Below, in pieces: positions 21,520 through 28,624 of a stretch of 28,624 nucleotides of DNA. Source of the DNA: CBIFWW01 sp966186435 (lineage in GTDB: Bacteria > Pseudomonadota > Gammaproteobacteria > Enterobacterales > Enterobacteriaceae); contig CBIFWW010000025.1 of the NCBI GenBank assembly GCA_966186435.1, positions 1 through 28,624 of the forward strand, written 5' to 3'. The notes beneath the pieces are model-generated. The model was not told where the DNA came from. It saw only the letters and a program-made list of their open reading frames with translations, and did not search any database. Each line of letters opens with the position of its first letter. Position 1 is the stretch's first letter. The translations under genes and the position numbers were made by a program.

Positions 21520-23061
21520 TTAGCGTTTACGGCGCTGGCGCAAAGCCAGGATTGCCCCGGCGAATCCGCACAGCAGGGTGATCACCCATATACTCCAGTT
21601 ACCGGTACGGGCATAAGGGGTCAGGCCTCGGGTTGGCGTGACTTTCGCTTTCAAAACCTGTTGTTTAAATTGCGGGATAATGGACTGTACTTCACCCTGA
21701 GGGCCAACAACCGCAGTCACACCGTTGTTGGTGCTACGCAGTAACGGCCTGCCCAATTCCATGGCCCGCATACGCGCCATCTGGAAGTGCTGCCAGGGGC
21801 CGACAGAGTGGCCGAACCAGGCATCATTGGAAATCGTGAGTAGGAAGTCGGTATCCGGGCGGAAGTTATCACGTACCTGTTGGCCGAGGATAATTTCGTA
21901 GCAGATCGCAGCAGTCAATTTGATGCCATTGGCCTCCAACTGAGGCTGGATGTAAGGGCCGCGGCTAAAGGAGGACATCGGCAAGTCAAAGAACGGCGCT
22001 AACGGCCGCAGGATGGACTCCAACGGCACAAACTCACCAAAGGGCACCAGGTGGTTTTTATTGTAGCGGTCGGTGGAGCGGTAGTTATAAGGCGCACCTT
22101 CACCCAGGGTGATGATGGCGTTATAGGTGTCGTAACGGTTCTGTTTGTTAACCCGCGCATCCACGATCCCGGTAATCAGGGTGGAGTGGTGGGCGCGCAT
22201 CAAATCATCCATCATCGCCAAAAACGGCTGTTGGTTCATCTCCAGGTCGGGGATGGCCGACTCAGGCCAGATGATAAGCTTGGCTTTGCCCATCTGTGGT
22301 TGGCTGCTATCGAGATAAATCTTCAGGGTGTTGAGCAGTTCGCGCTCATCCCATTTCATCGATTGAGGAATATTACCCTGAACCAGTGCCACGCTGGTAG
22401 TGCGTTCCGGTTGCAGCTGGAACCACTGGATATAGCGTAGCGGCCAAGGCAGGGCCATCAGCACCACCGCAACAACTGCCGGTAACCAAAGGCGCGCGCA
22501 CAAGGCCAGAGTCAGCAGGCCGGATACAGCCATCAACAGGAAGTTTATCCCTTCCACCCCCACTATCGGGGCCAGCCCTTTTAGTGGGCCATCAATCTGG
22601 CTGTAACCGAACTGGAGCCACGGGAAGCCGGTTAATACCCAGCCGCGCAGGAATTCAGTAATTTGCCACACTACCGGGGCCACCAGGGCTACGCGCCACC
22701 AGGTTTTGGTCGGGGCCAGGCGTGCCAGTAACCCGGCAAACAGACCGGTGTAGAGAGAGAGATAGGCGGCGAGTAACACCACCAGGAAGACGTTAACCGG
22801 GCCGGGCATGCCGCCGAAAGTGGCGATGCTGACATACACCCAGTTAATCCCGGAGCCAAACAAGCCAAAGCCCCAGGCAAAACCAATCCAGGCACTTTGC
22901 AGCGGGCGGCGGTTGAAGGTCAGGCCCTGAAGACCGGCCAGCGAGAGCAGGGCGGCGGGCCAGAAGTCATAAGGTGAAAATGCCAGCGTTCCGCTGGCAC
23001 CCAGTATTACTGCCAGCGCGAGTCTGGCGCGCTGGCTTTGCATCAATGCATTAAGATCCAT
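21520..23061 (-). CDS. lnt: Apolipoprotein N-acyltransferase Lnt
   Basis: This 513-residue inner-membrane enzyme adds the third acyl chain to the N-terminal cysteine of lipoproteins, a step needed for Lol-dependent transport to the outer membrane. About six transmembrane helices in the first 210 residues are followed by a periplasmic nitrilase-like domain with the catalytic triad E267 (IIWPESAIPD), K335 (NKNHLVPFGE) and C387 (AAICYEI), exactly the E. coli numbering. A final helix and basic tail (LRQRRKR) close the protein. It is seven bases downstream of corC and is the last gene of the ybeZ-ybeY-corC-lnt operon. RlpA and LptE in this window are among its expected clients. Confidence 0.98.
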   Translation of the reverse strand: MDLNALMQSQRARLALAVILGASGTLAFSPYDFWPAALLSLAGLQGLTFNRRPLQSAWIGFAWGFGLFGSGINWVYVSIATFGGMPGPVNVFLVVLLAAYLSLYTGLFAGLLARLAPTKTWWRVALVAPVVWQITEFLRGWVLTGFPWLQFGYSQIDGPLKGLAPIVGVEGINFLLMAVSGLLTLALCARLWLPAVVAVVLMALPWPLRYIQWFQLQPERTTSVALVQGNIPQSMKWDERELLNTLKIYLDSSQPQMGKAKLIIWPESAIPDLEMNQQPFLAMMDDLMRAHHSTLITGIVDARVNKQNRYDTYNAIITLGEGAPYNYRSTDRYNKNHLVPFGEFVPLESILRPLAPFFDLPMSSFSRGPYIQPQLEANGIKLTAAICYEIILGQQVRDNFRPDTDFLLTISNDAWFGHSVGPWQHFQMARMRAMELGRPLLRSTNNGVTAVVGPQGEVQSIIPQFKQQVLKAKVTPTRGLTPYARTGNWSIWVITLLCGFAGAILALRQRRKR

Positions 23062-23068
23062 TATCGGG

Positions 23069-23947
23069 TCATTCTTCCAGATTAGGCTGCGGGGAATCGT
23101 CCGGTATTCTTACATGCACCTGAATGATACGGCGGCTATCTGCCATGGCGACTTTGAACTGGTAACCATCGATGTCAATGGTTTCACCCCGTGCCGGCAG
23201 ATGGCCAAAGGCTTGCATCACCAGGCCGCCGATAGTATCGACTTCATCGTCACTGTAATGGGTGCCGAAAGCGTCATTGAAATCTTCAATGGAGGCCAGC
23301 GCCCGAGCAGCCCAGGTATGGCGGCTCAACTGACGGAAATCGGTATCTTCTTCTTCATCGTACTCATCTTCGATTTCGCCGACGATCAGCTCGAGGATGT
23401 CTTCAATGGTAACCAACCCGGAAACACCGCCAAATTCATCAATGACGATGGCCATGTGGTAGCGCTGCTGGCGAAACTCTTTCAGCATCCGGTCAACACG
23501 TTTGCTTTCCGGTACAACCACCGCGGTACGCAGTACCTTTTCCATACTGAAGGGTTCAGAGTCACTGCGCATAAACGGCAGTAAATCCTTTGCCATCAAT
23601 ATTCCTTCGATGTGATCTTTGTCGTCGCTGATCACCGGGAAGCGGGAGTGGGCGGATTCAATAATGACATCCAGGCACTCATCCAGAGGCTGGTTACGCT
23701 TCAGGGTAATCATCTGGGACCGTGGGATCATGATATCGCGGACCCGTTGGTCAGCAATGTCCATCACACCTTCCAGCATTTCACGGGTATCGTCATCGAT
23801 AAGCGCGTTTTGCCCGGAATCACGGATTAGCTCCAGCAGTTCGTCACGGTTTTTAGGTTCGCCATGGAAAAGCTGGCTCAGGAGCAGGGAGAAAAAACCC
23901 TTCCTGGGGCTAGGGTTATCGCTACTGTGTGAATTATCGTCGCTCAT
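23069..23947 (-). CDS. corC: CBS-domain protein CorC (YbeX)
   Basis: This 292-residue cytoplasmic protein has a tandem CBS domain pair (about 65-190, with IADQRVRDIMIPRSQMIT and IVIDEFGGVSGLVTIEDILE) and a C-terminal CorC/HlyC domain (about 208-285). The N terminus is charged and polar. The name comes from a reported role in magnesium and cobalt efflux with CorA in Salmonella. Work in E. coli links YbeX to ribosome and RNA metabolism, which fits its neighbours ybeY and ybeZ. It lacks the transmembrane DUF21 domain of related proteins. Length equals E. coli YbeX. An 80-base gap with a hairpin separates it from ybeY. Confidence 0.96.
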   Translation of the reverse strand: MSDDNSHSSDNPSPRKGFFSLLLSQLFHGEPKNRDELLELIRDSGQNALIDDDTREMLEGVMDIADQRVRDIMIPRSQMITLKRNQPLDECLDVIIESAHSRFPVISDDKDHIEGILMAKDLLPFMRSDSEPFSMEKVLRTAVVVPESKRVDRMLKEFRQQRYHMAIVIDEFGGVSGLVTIEDILELIVGEIEDEYDEEEDTDFRQLSRHTWAARALASIEDFNDAFGTHYSDDEVDTIGGLVMQAFGHLPARGETIDIDGYQFKVAMADSRRIIQVHVRIPDDSPQPNLEE

Positions 23948-23984
23948 GGCGTTTGGGTTGGGTTCTCATGTTAGTAAATGATTG

Positions 23985-24010
23985 GCCGGGCGGGATTAGG
24001 CGCACCCGGC
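23985..24010. other. Imperfect inverted repeat in the ybeY-corC gap
   Basis: GCCGGG (23985-23990) and CCCGGC (24005-24010) pair, with two further inner pairs beyond a two-base bulge. It has no U tract, so it more likely stabilises or processes the message than terminates it. It resembles a REP-like unit only loosely. Confidence 0.4.
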
Positions 24011-24027
24011 AGTAAAGTCCAGAAGGA

Positions 24028-24495
24028 CTATTGTTTCTCGGCAATGTACGGATCGACATACCCAAGAGCAAGCATTATCTCTGTTTCCAGGGATTCCATC
24101 TCTTCGGCTTCGTCGTCTTCGATATGATCATAACCCAGAAGGTGCAGGCTGCCGTGTACCACCATGTGCGCCCAGTGGGCATCCAGCGGTTTTTCCTGTT
24201 CTTTAGCTTCGCGTTCCACCACCTGGCGGCAAATGATCAAATCGCCCAATAACGGTAGCTCAATGCCCGGAGGGGCTTCGAAAGGGAAGGACAGCACGTT
24301 AGTGGGTTTGTCCATCCCCCGATAGGTCAGGTTTAACTCGTGGCTTTCAGCTTTATCCACTAAACGAATGGTTACTTCAGACTCGGCCTGGAATTGGGGG
24401 ATTACCGCATCCAGCCAGTGCTGAAACCGTGCCTCTTCAGGCAGGCCATTTTCGTCTTCACAGGCGAGCTGTAAATCGAGAATTACCTGGCTCAT
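24028..24495 (-). CDS. ybeY: Endoribonuclease / rRNA maturation factor YbeY
   Basis: This 155-residue metalloprotein is needed for correct 16S rRNA 3'-end maturation and ribosome quality control. The zinc site H-x3-H-x5-H is present as H114, H118 and H124 in HGSLHLLGYDH, with the conserved R59 in the LNLTYRGMDKPTNVLSFPF region (55-73). Length equals E. coli YbeY. The ATG overlaps the ybeZ stop in an ATGA arrangement (24492-24495), indicating translational coupling. The tail (about 125-137) is acidic. Confidence 0.97.
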   Translation of the reverse strand: MSQVILDLQLACEDENGLPEEARFQHWLDAVIPQFQAESEVTIRLVDKAESHELNLTYRGMDKPTNVLSFPFEAPPGIELPLLGDLIICRQVVEREAKEQEKPLDAHWAHMVVHGSLHLLGYDHIEDDEAEEMESLETEIMLALGYVDPYIAEKQ

Positions 24496-25544
24496 TTTTG
24501 CTCCTGGGTTGCCGCTAGTGCATCGCGCTTACGTTCTTCGGCAAGTTCATCTTTACGTTTTTGATCGGCAGCTTCCCATGCTTCATAAGCGTTAACGATC
24601 CGCGCAACCACCGGGTGGCGCACCACGTCTTCGCTATGGAAGAAGTTGAAGCTGATTTCATCGACTTCTGCCAGCACGTCAATGGCATGGCGCAAGCCAG
24701 ACTTCACGTGACGAGGCAAGTCAATCTGGGTGATATCCCCGGTAATCACCGCTTTGGAGTTAAAACCAATACGGGTCAGGAACATCTTCATTTGTTCGAT
24801 AGTGGTGTTCTGGCTTTCATCCAGAATGATAAAGGCATCATTGAGGGTGCGGCCGCGCATGTAAGCCAGAGGGGCCACTTCGATGACGTTGCGCTCAATC
24901 AGTTTTTCAACTTTTTCAAAGCCCAACATTTCAAACAGGGCGTCGTACAGCGGGCGCAGGTACGGGTCAACCTTCTGGCTCAGATCCCCTGGCAGAAAGC
25001 CCAGTTTCTCCCCAGCCTCCACCGCCGGGCGGGTCAGCAGAATGCGGCGGATCTCCTGGCGCTCCAGGGCATCCACGGCAGCGGCAACGGCCAGATAGGT
25101 CTTACCGGTCCCGGCAGGACCAATCCCGAAGGTAATGTCGTTATCGAGAATGTTGGCGATGTATTGGGCCTGATTCGGGGTGCGTGGCTTAATCACCCCA
25201 CGCTTGGTTTTGATATTCACGGCCTTGCCGTACTCTGGCACGCTTTCGGCGGCCTGCTCCAGCACGCGATACTCTTTGATCGCGAGGTGGATTTGCTCAG
25301 GGTCGATATCCTGAGTTTTACCGCGCATTGGCGCAGTATCAACATATAAATGGCGCAGGATATCGGCGGCGGCATTCACCGTCAGCGTACGGCCAGTGAG
25401 CTTGAAATGGTTGTCACGGCGGTTGATTTCGATTCCCAACCGGCGTTCCAGTTGTTTGATGTTGTCATCAAAGGGGCCGCACAGGCTCAGTAAACGAGCG
25501 TTATCTGCTGGCTCCAGCAGTAATTCACGGGTTTCGATATTCAA
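24492..25544 (-). CDS. ybeZ: PhoH-like ATPase YbeZ
   Basis: This 350-residue cytoplasmic nucleotide-binding protein of the PhoH family is related to the N-terminal domain of superfamily 1 helicases. Walker A is GPAGTGKT (142-149) and Walker B is AFIILDESQN with D242 and E243. It works with YbeY in RNA metabolism, and a direct role as an RNA helicase is likely but inferred. The start is TTG 25542-25544, with GAGG six bases upstream (25551-25554 on the minus strand). The N terminus MNIETRELLLEPADNARL matches the E. coli protein from this codon. The C terminus is a charged Lys/Glu-rich tail. A possible heat-shock promoter lies about 115 bases upstream. Confidence 0.96.
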   Translation of the reverse strand: MNIETRELLLEPADNARLLSLCGPFDDNIKQLERRLGIEINRRDNHFKLTGRTLTVNAAADILRHLYVDTAPMRGKTQDIDPEQIHLAIKEYRVLEQAAESVPEYGKAVNIKTKRGVIKPRTPNQAQYIANILDNDITFGIGPAGTGKTYLAVAAAVDALERQEIRRILLTRPAVEAGEKLGFLPGDLSQKVDPYLRPLYDALFEMLGFEKVEKLIERNVIEVAPLAYMRGRTLNDAFIILDESQNTTIEQMKMFLTRIGFNSKAVITGDITQIDLPRHVKSGLRHAIDVLAEVDEISFNFFHSEDVVRHPVVARIVNAYEAWEAADQKRKDELAEERKRDALAATQEQK

Positions 25545-25658
25545 ATTATTCCTCTTACCTGATTCGGGGCTGTCGGCGTGAATCTCCGGCGTGCTGATGC
25601 ACCTGCCATTAGAAAATTATTCACACTGTAAAGGCAGGGCGCAAGGCTCCCATTGGAT

Positions 25659-25685
25659 ATTTGGGTGACAAGTTCAGAATGCAAG
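25659..25685 (-). promoter_or_regulatory. Candidate sigma-32 promoter of ybeZ-ybeY-corC-lnt
   Basis: The minus strand has CTTGCA (25680-25685), a 13-base spacer and ACCCAAAT (25659-25666), close to the heat-shock consensus CTTGAA-N13/14-CCCCATNT. It lies upstream of ybeZ and downstream of miaB. From memory, the ybeZYX operon of E. coli belongs to the heat-shock regulon. Confidence 0.5.
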
Positions 25686-25694
25686 TGTCGAATA

Positions 25695-25722
25695 ATGAAA
25701 CAGGCGGGCCAGACAGCCCGCC
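25695..25722 (-). terminator. Intrinsic terminator of miaB
   Basis: GGCGGGC (25703-25709) and GCCCGCC (25716-25722) form a 7-bp GC stem 18 bases past the miaB stop. On the minus strand TGTTTCATTATT follows, a moderate U tract. Confidence 0.6.
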
Positions 25723-25740
25723 ATAATAGGAATTCAATAA

Positions 25741-27171
25741 TCAGGGCTGATAAATACCGACGCCCAGATCATCTTCTTTGCGGGTACGGGCAATGACTGA
25801 TTCTGGGGATTCCGTCACCCGCAGGCCCATTTGTTCTTCAGTGCGCACCAGTTTGCCGCGCAGGGAGTTGGTCAGCACTTCCAGGATCTCGACATCGGCA
25901 AATTTACCAACTATGTCCGGGGTGCCTTCAAAGTTCACCACCCGGTTGTTAGGGGTACGGCCAGTGAGCTGCATAATGCTTTTGCGTGAGGTGCCTTCTA
26001 CCAGGATACGCTGGGTGGTGCCCAACATACGGCGGCTCCAGGCCATGGCTTGCTGATTGATACGGTCCTGCAAAATATATAGACGCTGCTTTTTCTCTTC
26101 ATCGGGCACGTCATCCACCATATCGGCAGCCGGTGTCCCCGGGCGGGCAGAGAAGATAAAGCTAAAGCTCACGTCGAAATTGACTTCGCCAATCAGCTTC
26201 ATGGTCTGCTCGAAATCTTGCTGAGTTTCGCCAGGGAAGCCGACGATAAAGTCAGAACTAATTTGGATATCCGGGCGGGCGGCCAGCAGCTTACGGATAA
26301 TCGATTTGTATTCGAGAGTAGTGTGCGTTCGGCCCATCATGGTCAGCACCCGGTCTGCGCCGCTTTGAATTGGCAAATGCAGGAAGCTCACCAGCTCCGG
26401 GGTGTCGCGATAAACATCAATAATATCATCGGTAAATTCGATAGGGTGGCTGGTGGTGAAACGAATTCGGTCAATACCATCAATGGCCGCCGTCAGACGT
26501 AGTAACTCGGCAAAGCTACAGATGGATCCATCGAAGTTTGCGCCGCGGTAGGCATTCACGTTCTGTCCCAGCAGGTTTACTTCACGCACGCCCTGGGCCG
26601 CCAATTGGGCGATTTCCAGAATAATATCATCCGCCGGGCGGCTCACTTCCTCACCACGGGTATATGGCACCACGCAGTAAGTACAATATTTATTGCAGCC
26701 TTCCATAATAGAGACGAAGGCGGTAGGGCCATCGGCCTTAGGCTCCGGCAGGCGGTCGAATTTCTCGATCTCCGGGAAACTCACATCAATTACCGGACGG
26801 CGCGTGATGGCACCGCTTACCTGGCTTATCATTTCTGGCAGGCGGTGTAGGGTTTGTGGCCCGAAGATGATATCCACATAGTGGGCACGCTGGCGGATCA
26901 GTTTCCCTTCCTGGGAGGCCACACAGCCGCCAACGCCAATAATAATTTTAGGGTTTTTGTTTTTCAGCAGTTTCCAGCGGCCTAACTGGTGAAACACCTT
27001 CTCTTGCGCTTTCTCGCGAATCGAGCAGGTATTAAGCAGCAGAACGTCTGCTTCTTCTGCTACCTCCGTCAGCGTAAAGCCGTGGGTGGATTCCAGCAGA
27101 TCGGCCATCTTCGATGAATCGTACTCGTTCATCTGACAGCCCCAGGTTTTAATATGGAGTTTTTTGGTCAT
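25741..27171 (-). CDS. miaB: tRNA-2-methylthio-N6-dimethylallyladenosine synthase MiaB
   Basis: This 476-residue radical SAM methylthiotransferase adds the 2-methylthio group to i6A37 in tRNAs that read UNN codons. The UPF0004 domain has its auxiliary cluster cysteines C12, C49 and C83. The radical SAM CxxxCxxC motif is C159, C163 and C166 in EGCNKYCTYC, two residues later than in E. coli because of a small insertion just before. A C-terminal TRAM domain (about 380-445) binds tRNA. I place the start at ATG 27169-27171, giving the standard MTKKLHIKTWGC. A longer frame extends to 27402 but runs past the promoter candidate and antisense into ubiF, so it is not used. ATG 27187-27189 is a possible alternative. 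Confidence 0.96.
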   Translation of the reverse strand: MTKKLHIKTWGCQMNEYDSSKMADLLESTHGFTLTEVAEEADVLLLNTCSIREKAQEKVFHQLGRWKLLKNKNPKIIIGVGGCVASQEGKLIRQRAHYVDIIFGPQTLHRLPEMISQVSGAITRRPVIDVSFPEIEKFDRLPEPKADGPTAFVSIMEGCNKYCTYCVVPYTRGEEVSRPADDIILEIAQLAAQGVREVNLLGQNVNAYRGANFDGSICSFAELLRLTAAIDGIDRIRFTTSHPIEFTDDIIDVYRDTPELVSFLHLPIQSGADRVLTMMGRTHTTLEYKSIIRKLLAARPDIQISSDFIVGFPGETQQDFEQTMKLIGEVNFDVSFSFIFSARPGTPAADMVDDVPDEEKKQRLYILQDRINQQAMAWSRRMLGTTQRILVEGTSRKSIMQLTGRTPNNRVVNFEGTPDIVGKFADVEILEVLTNSLRGKLVRTEEQMGLRVTESPESVIARTRKEDDLGVGIYQP

Positions 27172-27212
27172 CGACTTGCCATTGCTCATAAAGGCCACGC
27201 TAAAGGGGGCAT

Positions 27213-27241
27213 ATTGTAATGCTTTGGTTGACTCATGACCA
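27213..27241 (-). promoter_or_regulatory. Candidate sigma-70 promoter of miaB
   Basis: The minus strand has TGGTCA (27236-27241), a 17-base spacer and TACAAT (27213-27218), four and five of six to the consensus hexamers. Transcription from it would start about 35 bases before the chosen miaB ATG. Confidence 0.45.
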
Positions 27242-27312
27242 GTGACGGGCCTTACCCTGGGGGCCATAAATTCCGGTAAACTGGGCGGCATCTTTTGAAA
27301 AGGAAAAGACCG

Positions 27313-28488
27313 ATGGAGAATCAACACTCTGAAGTTGCCGTGGTAGGCGGCGGAATGGTTGGCGCGGCGTTGGCGCTGGGGCTGGCGCAGCAGGGCTTCC
27401 AAGTCACGGTGATTGAGCAGGCGGCGCCGGTTGCGGTGGCGCTGGAGGGGCCGCCGGATGTGCGGGTTTCTGCCATCAGCAGTGCCTCTGTTGCATTACT
27501 GAAGGAACTGGGCGTATGGCAAACCGTATTAGGCAAGCGTTGCCACCCTTACCGGCAACTGGAAACCTGGGAGTGGGAATCGGCCCATGTGGTGTTTAAT
27601 GCCGATGAGCTGGCGTTGCCCGAATTAGGCTATATGGTTGAAAACCGGGTGCTGCAAACGGTGCTGTGGGATGCGCTGGTGGCCCATCACAATATCACCC
27701 TGCGCTGCCTGGCGATGTTGACCCGGATGGAAGAAAAAGACGGCCGCCATTGGCTGCACTTTACCGATGGCGCTCCGCTGGTGGCCCGGATGGTGATGGG
27801 GGCTGATGGGGCCAACTCAATGATCCGCGCCTGGTCTGGCATCGGCCTCCACGGCTGGGAGTATGCGCAATCCTGCATGCTGATTACCGTGGCCTGTGAT
27901 TTCGCGCCGGGTGATGCCACCTGGCAGGCCTTCACCCCCGATGGCCCACGGGCATTCTTACCGCTTTATGATAACTGGGCCTCGCTGGTGTGGTACGACA
28001 CGCCATCGCGCATCCGCCAGTTGCAGTCCTTGCCGCTGGAACAGCTGCAAGAGGCCATTAGCCGCCACTTCCCGGCTCGGCTGGGTAACGTGACGCCGGT
28101 GGCTCGCGGTAGCTTCCCGCTGGTGCGCCGCCATGCGCTGCAATATGTGCAGCCAGGCTTAGCCCTGGTTGGGGATGCCGCCCATACCATCCACCCATTA
28201 GCCGGGCAGGGGGTGAACCTGGGTTATCGGGATGTGGATGCGTTAATAGCGGTGCTGGTCCAAAGCCGCAGCAATGGCGAGGACTGGTGGTCGTTGCCGG
28301 TTTTGAAACGTTATCAGCGCCGCCGGTTGCCGGATAACCTGTTAATGCAAAGCGGCATGGATATGTTCTATGCTGGCTTCAGCAATGACAAGGGGCCGCT
28401 CAAGGTAGTACGTAATCTGGGGCTGATGGCTGCGTCTAAAGCCGGGGTATTAAAACGTCGGGCATTGAAGTACGCCCTGGGGTTATAA
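27313..28488 (+). CDS. ubiF: 3-demethoxyubiquinol 3-hydroxylase UbiF
   Basis: This 391-residue FAD-dependent monooxygenase of the UbiH/COQ6 family hydroxylates the ring of 2-octaprenyl-3-methyl-6-methoxybenzoquinol in ubiquinone biosynthesis, at the inner face of the inner membrane. The Rossmann GxGxxG motif is GGGMVG (12-17), the FAD/NADH-binding DG motif is GADGANS (163-169), and the GD motif is GDAAHTIHPLAGQG (287-300). I chose ATG 27313-27315, with an AGGA upstream and a product of exactly the E. coli length. A TTG six codons earlier is possible but less likely. The tRNA-Gln neighbour downstream confirms UbiF over its paralogues UbiH and UbiI. It is divergent from miaB. Confidence 0.97.
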   Translation: MENQHSEVAVVGGGMVGAALALGLAQQGFQVTVIEQAAPVAVALEGPPDVRVSAISSASVALLKELGVWQTVLGKRCHPYRQLETWEWESAHVVFNADELALPELGYMVENRVLQTVLWDALVAHHNITLRCLAMLTRMEEKDGRHWLHFTDGAPLVARMVMGADGANSMIRAWSGIGLHGWEYAQSCMLITVACDFAPGDATWQAFTPDGPRAFLPLYDNWASLVWYDTPSRIRQLQSLPLEQLQEAISRHFPARLGNVTPVARGSFPLVRRHALQYVQPGLALVGDAAHTIHPLAGQGVNLGYRDVDALIAVLVQSRSNGEDWWSLPVLKRYQRRRLPDNLLMQSGMDMFYAGFSNDKGPLKVVRNLGLMAASKAGVLKRRALKYALGL

Positions 28489-28491
28489 GCG

Positions 28492-28513
28492 ACAGGGGCA
28501 ACAGCCCCTGTTT
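28492..28513 (+). terminator. Terminator-like hairpin after ubiF
   Basis: ACAGGGGC (28492-28499) pairs with GCCCCTGT (28504-28511), four bases past the ubiF stop, followed by a short TTTAGATTT. The U tract is weak. Confidence 0.55.
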
Positions 28514-28536
28514 AGATTTGCCGAATGGCGGATAGC

Positions 28537-28570
28537 AAATAGCCCACTTAAAGAAGCGGGCTATTTTATT
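28537..28570. terminator. Bidirectional terminator between ubiF and the tRNA genes
   Basis: AAATAGCCC (28537-28545) pairs with GGGCTATTT (28558-28566), with a further three inner pairs after a mismatch. It is followed by TTTTATTT on the plus strand. On the minus strand it starts five bases beyond the CCA end of the tRNA and is followed by ATTTGC. Confidence 0.75.
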
Positions 28571-28624
28571 TGGCTGGGGTACCTGGATTCGAACCAGGGA
28601 ATGCCGGTATCAAAAACCGGTGCC
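28571..28624 (-). tRNA. tRNA-Gln (anticodon UUG), 3' part; 5' end outside window
   Basis: Reading the minus strand from the window edge gives the anticodon arm with stem CCGGT/ACCGG around the seven-base loop TTTTGAT, so the anticodon is TTG (glutamine, CAA codons). It continues through the variable region, the T arm CCTGG-TTCGAAT-CCAGG, the acceptor strand TACCCCA, the discriminator G and an encoded CCA (28571-28573). The acceptor 5' strand and most of the D arm lie outside the window. The place downstream of ubiF on the opposite strand matches the metT-leuW-gln tRNA operon of E. coli, of which this would be the last gene. Confidence 0.93.

Noticed and set aside
21361..21744. A plus-strand frame of 127 codons starting in the gltI-lnt gap
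   Set aside because: It runs through the lnt terminator and then antisense into lnt, and shows no domain or ribosome binding site.
24561..25349. A 262-codon open frame on the plus strand
   Set aside because: It is antisense to ybeZ and resembles no protein family that I know. The ybeZ frame has clear Walker motifs.
27172..27402. A 77-codon N-terminal extension of miaB
   Set aside because: It would run antisense into ubiF and past a good promoter candidate (27213-27241), and it has no counterpart in the MiaB family.

Overview
This window is a stretch of conserved core chromosome from a gamma-proteobacterium of the order Enterobacterales. The gene order is close to the minute 14-15 region of Escherichia coli, running cspE-crcB-nit-tatE-lipA-ybeF-lipB-ybeD-dacA-rlpA-mrdB-mrdA-rlmH-rsfS, then nadD-holA-lptE-leuS-ybeL, gltLKJI, lnt-corC-ybeY-ybeZ, miaB, ubiF and a glutamine tRNA. 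Most proteins match the E. coli family in length and in the numbering of catalytic residues (LipB C169/K135, Lnt E267/K335/C387, PBP2 S330, LeuS KMSKS 619-623). I cannot resolve the genus from the sequence alone.

Layout. Positions 1-2040 carry the 3' end of a cold-shock protein gene, a fluoride channel gene on the minus strand, and a nitrilase-family amidase and tatE on the plus strand. Positions 2057-5350 hold lipoate synthesis (lipA, lipB) around a LysR-type regulator, plus ybeD. Positions 5451-11849 are the cell elongation and peptidoglycan cluster: dacA (PBP5), rlpA, mrdB (RodA) and mrdA (PBP2), led by the ribosome-linked genes rsfS and rlmH. Positions 12082-16955 form the leuS-lptE-holA-nadD transcription unit. 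After ybeL (plus strand) come the glutamate/aspartate ABC transporter genes gltI-J-K-L (17917-21153, minus) and the ybeZ-ybeY-corC-lnt operon (21520-25544, minus). The window ends with divergent miaB and ubiF, and with the 3' half of a tRNA-Gln(UUG) gene on the minus strand that is cut by the window edge.

Regulation visible in the sequence. There is a near-ideal heat-shock (sigma-32) promoter upstream of ybeD, overlapping a sigma-70 promoter, and a second weaker sigma-32 candidate in front of ybeZ. The gltI leader has a CA-rich element of the kind bound by the small RNA GcvB. The gltI-gltJ spacer has the hairpin layout expected of SroC, the GcvB sponge RNA. Intrinsic terminators close cspE, tatE/lipA, ybeD, gltL, lnt, miaB and the tRNA operon.

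The main departure from the E. coli plan lies between ybeL and gltL. Only a short in-frame remnant of a nucleoside hydrolase (rihA) C-terminus survives there, and the hscC/djlC/ybeQ-U block found in E. coli is absent. The cobC gene that sits between nadD and rsfS in E. coli is also missing. I found no phage, insertion sequence, CRISPR array or unknown multigene system.
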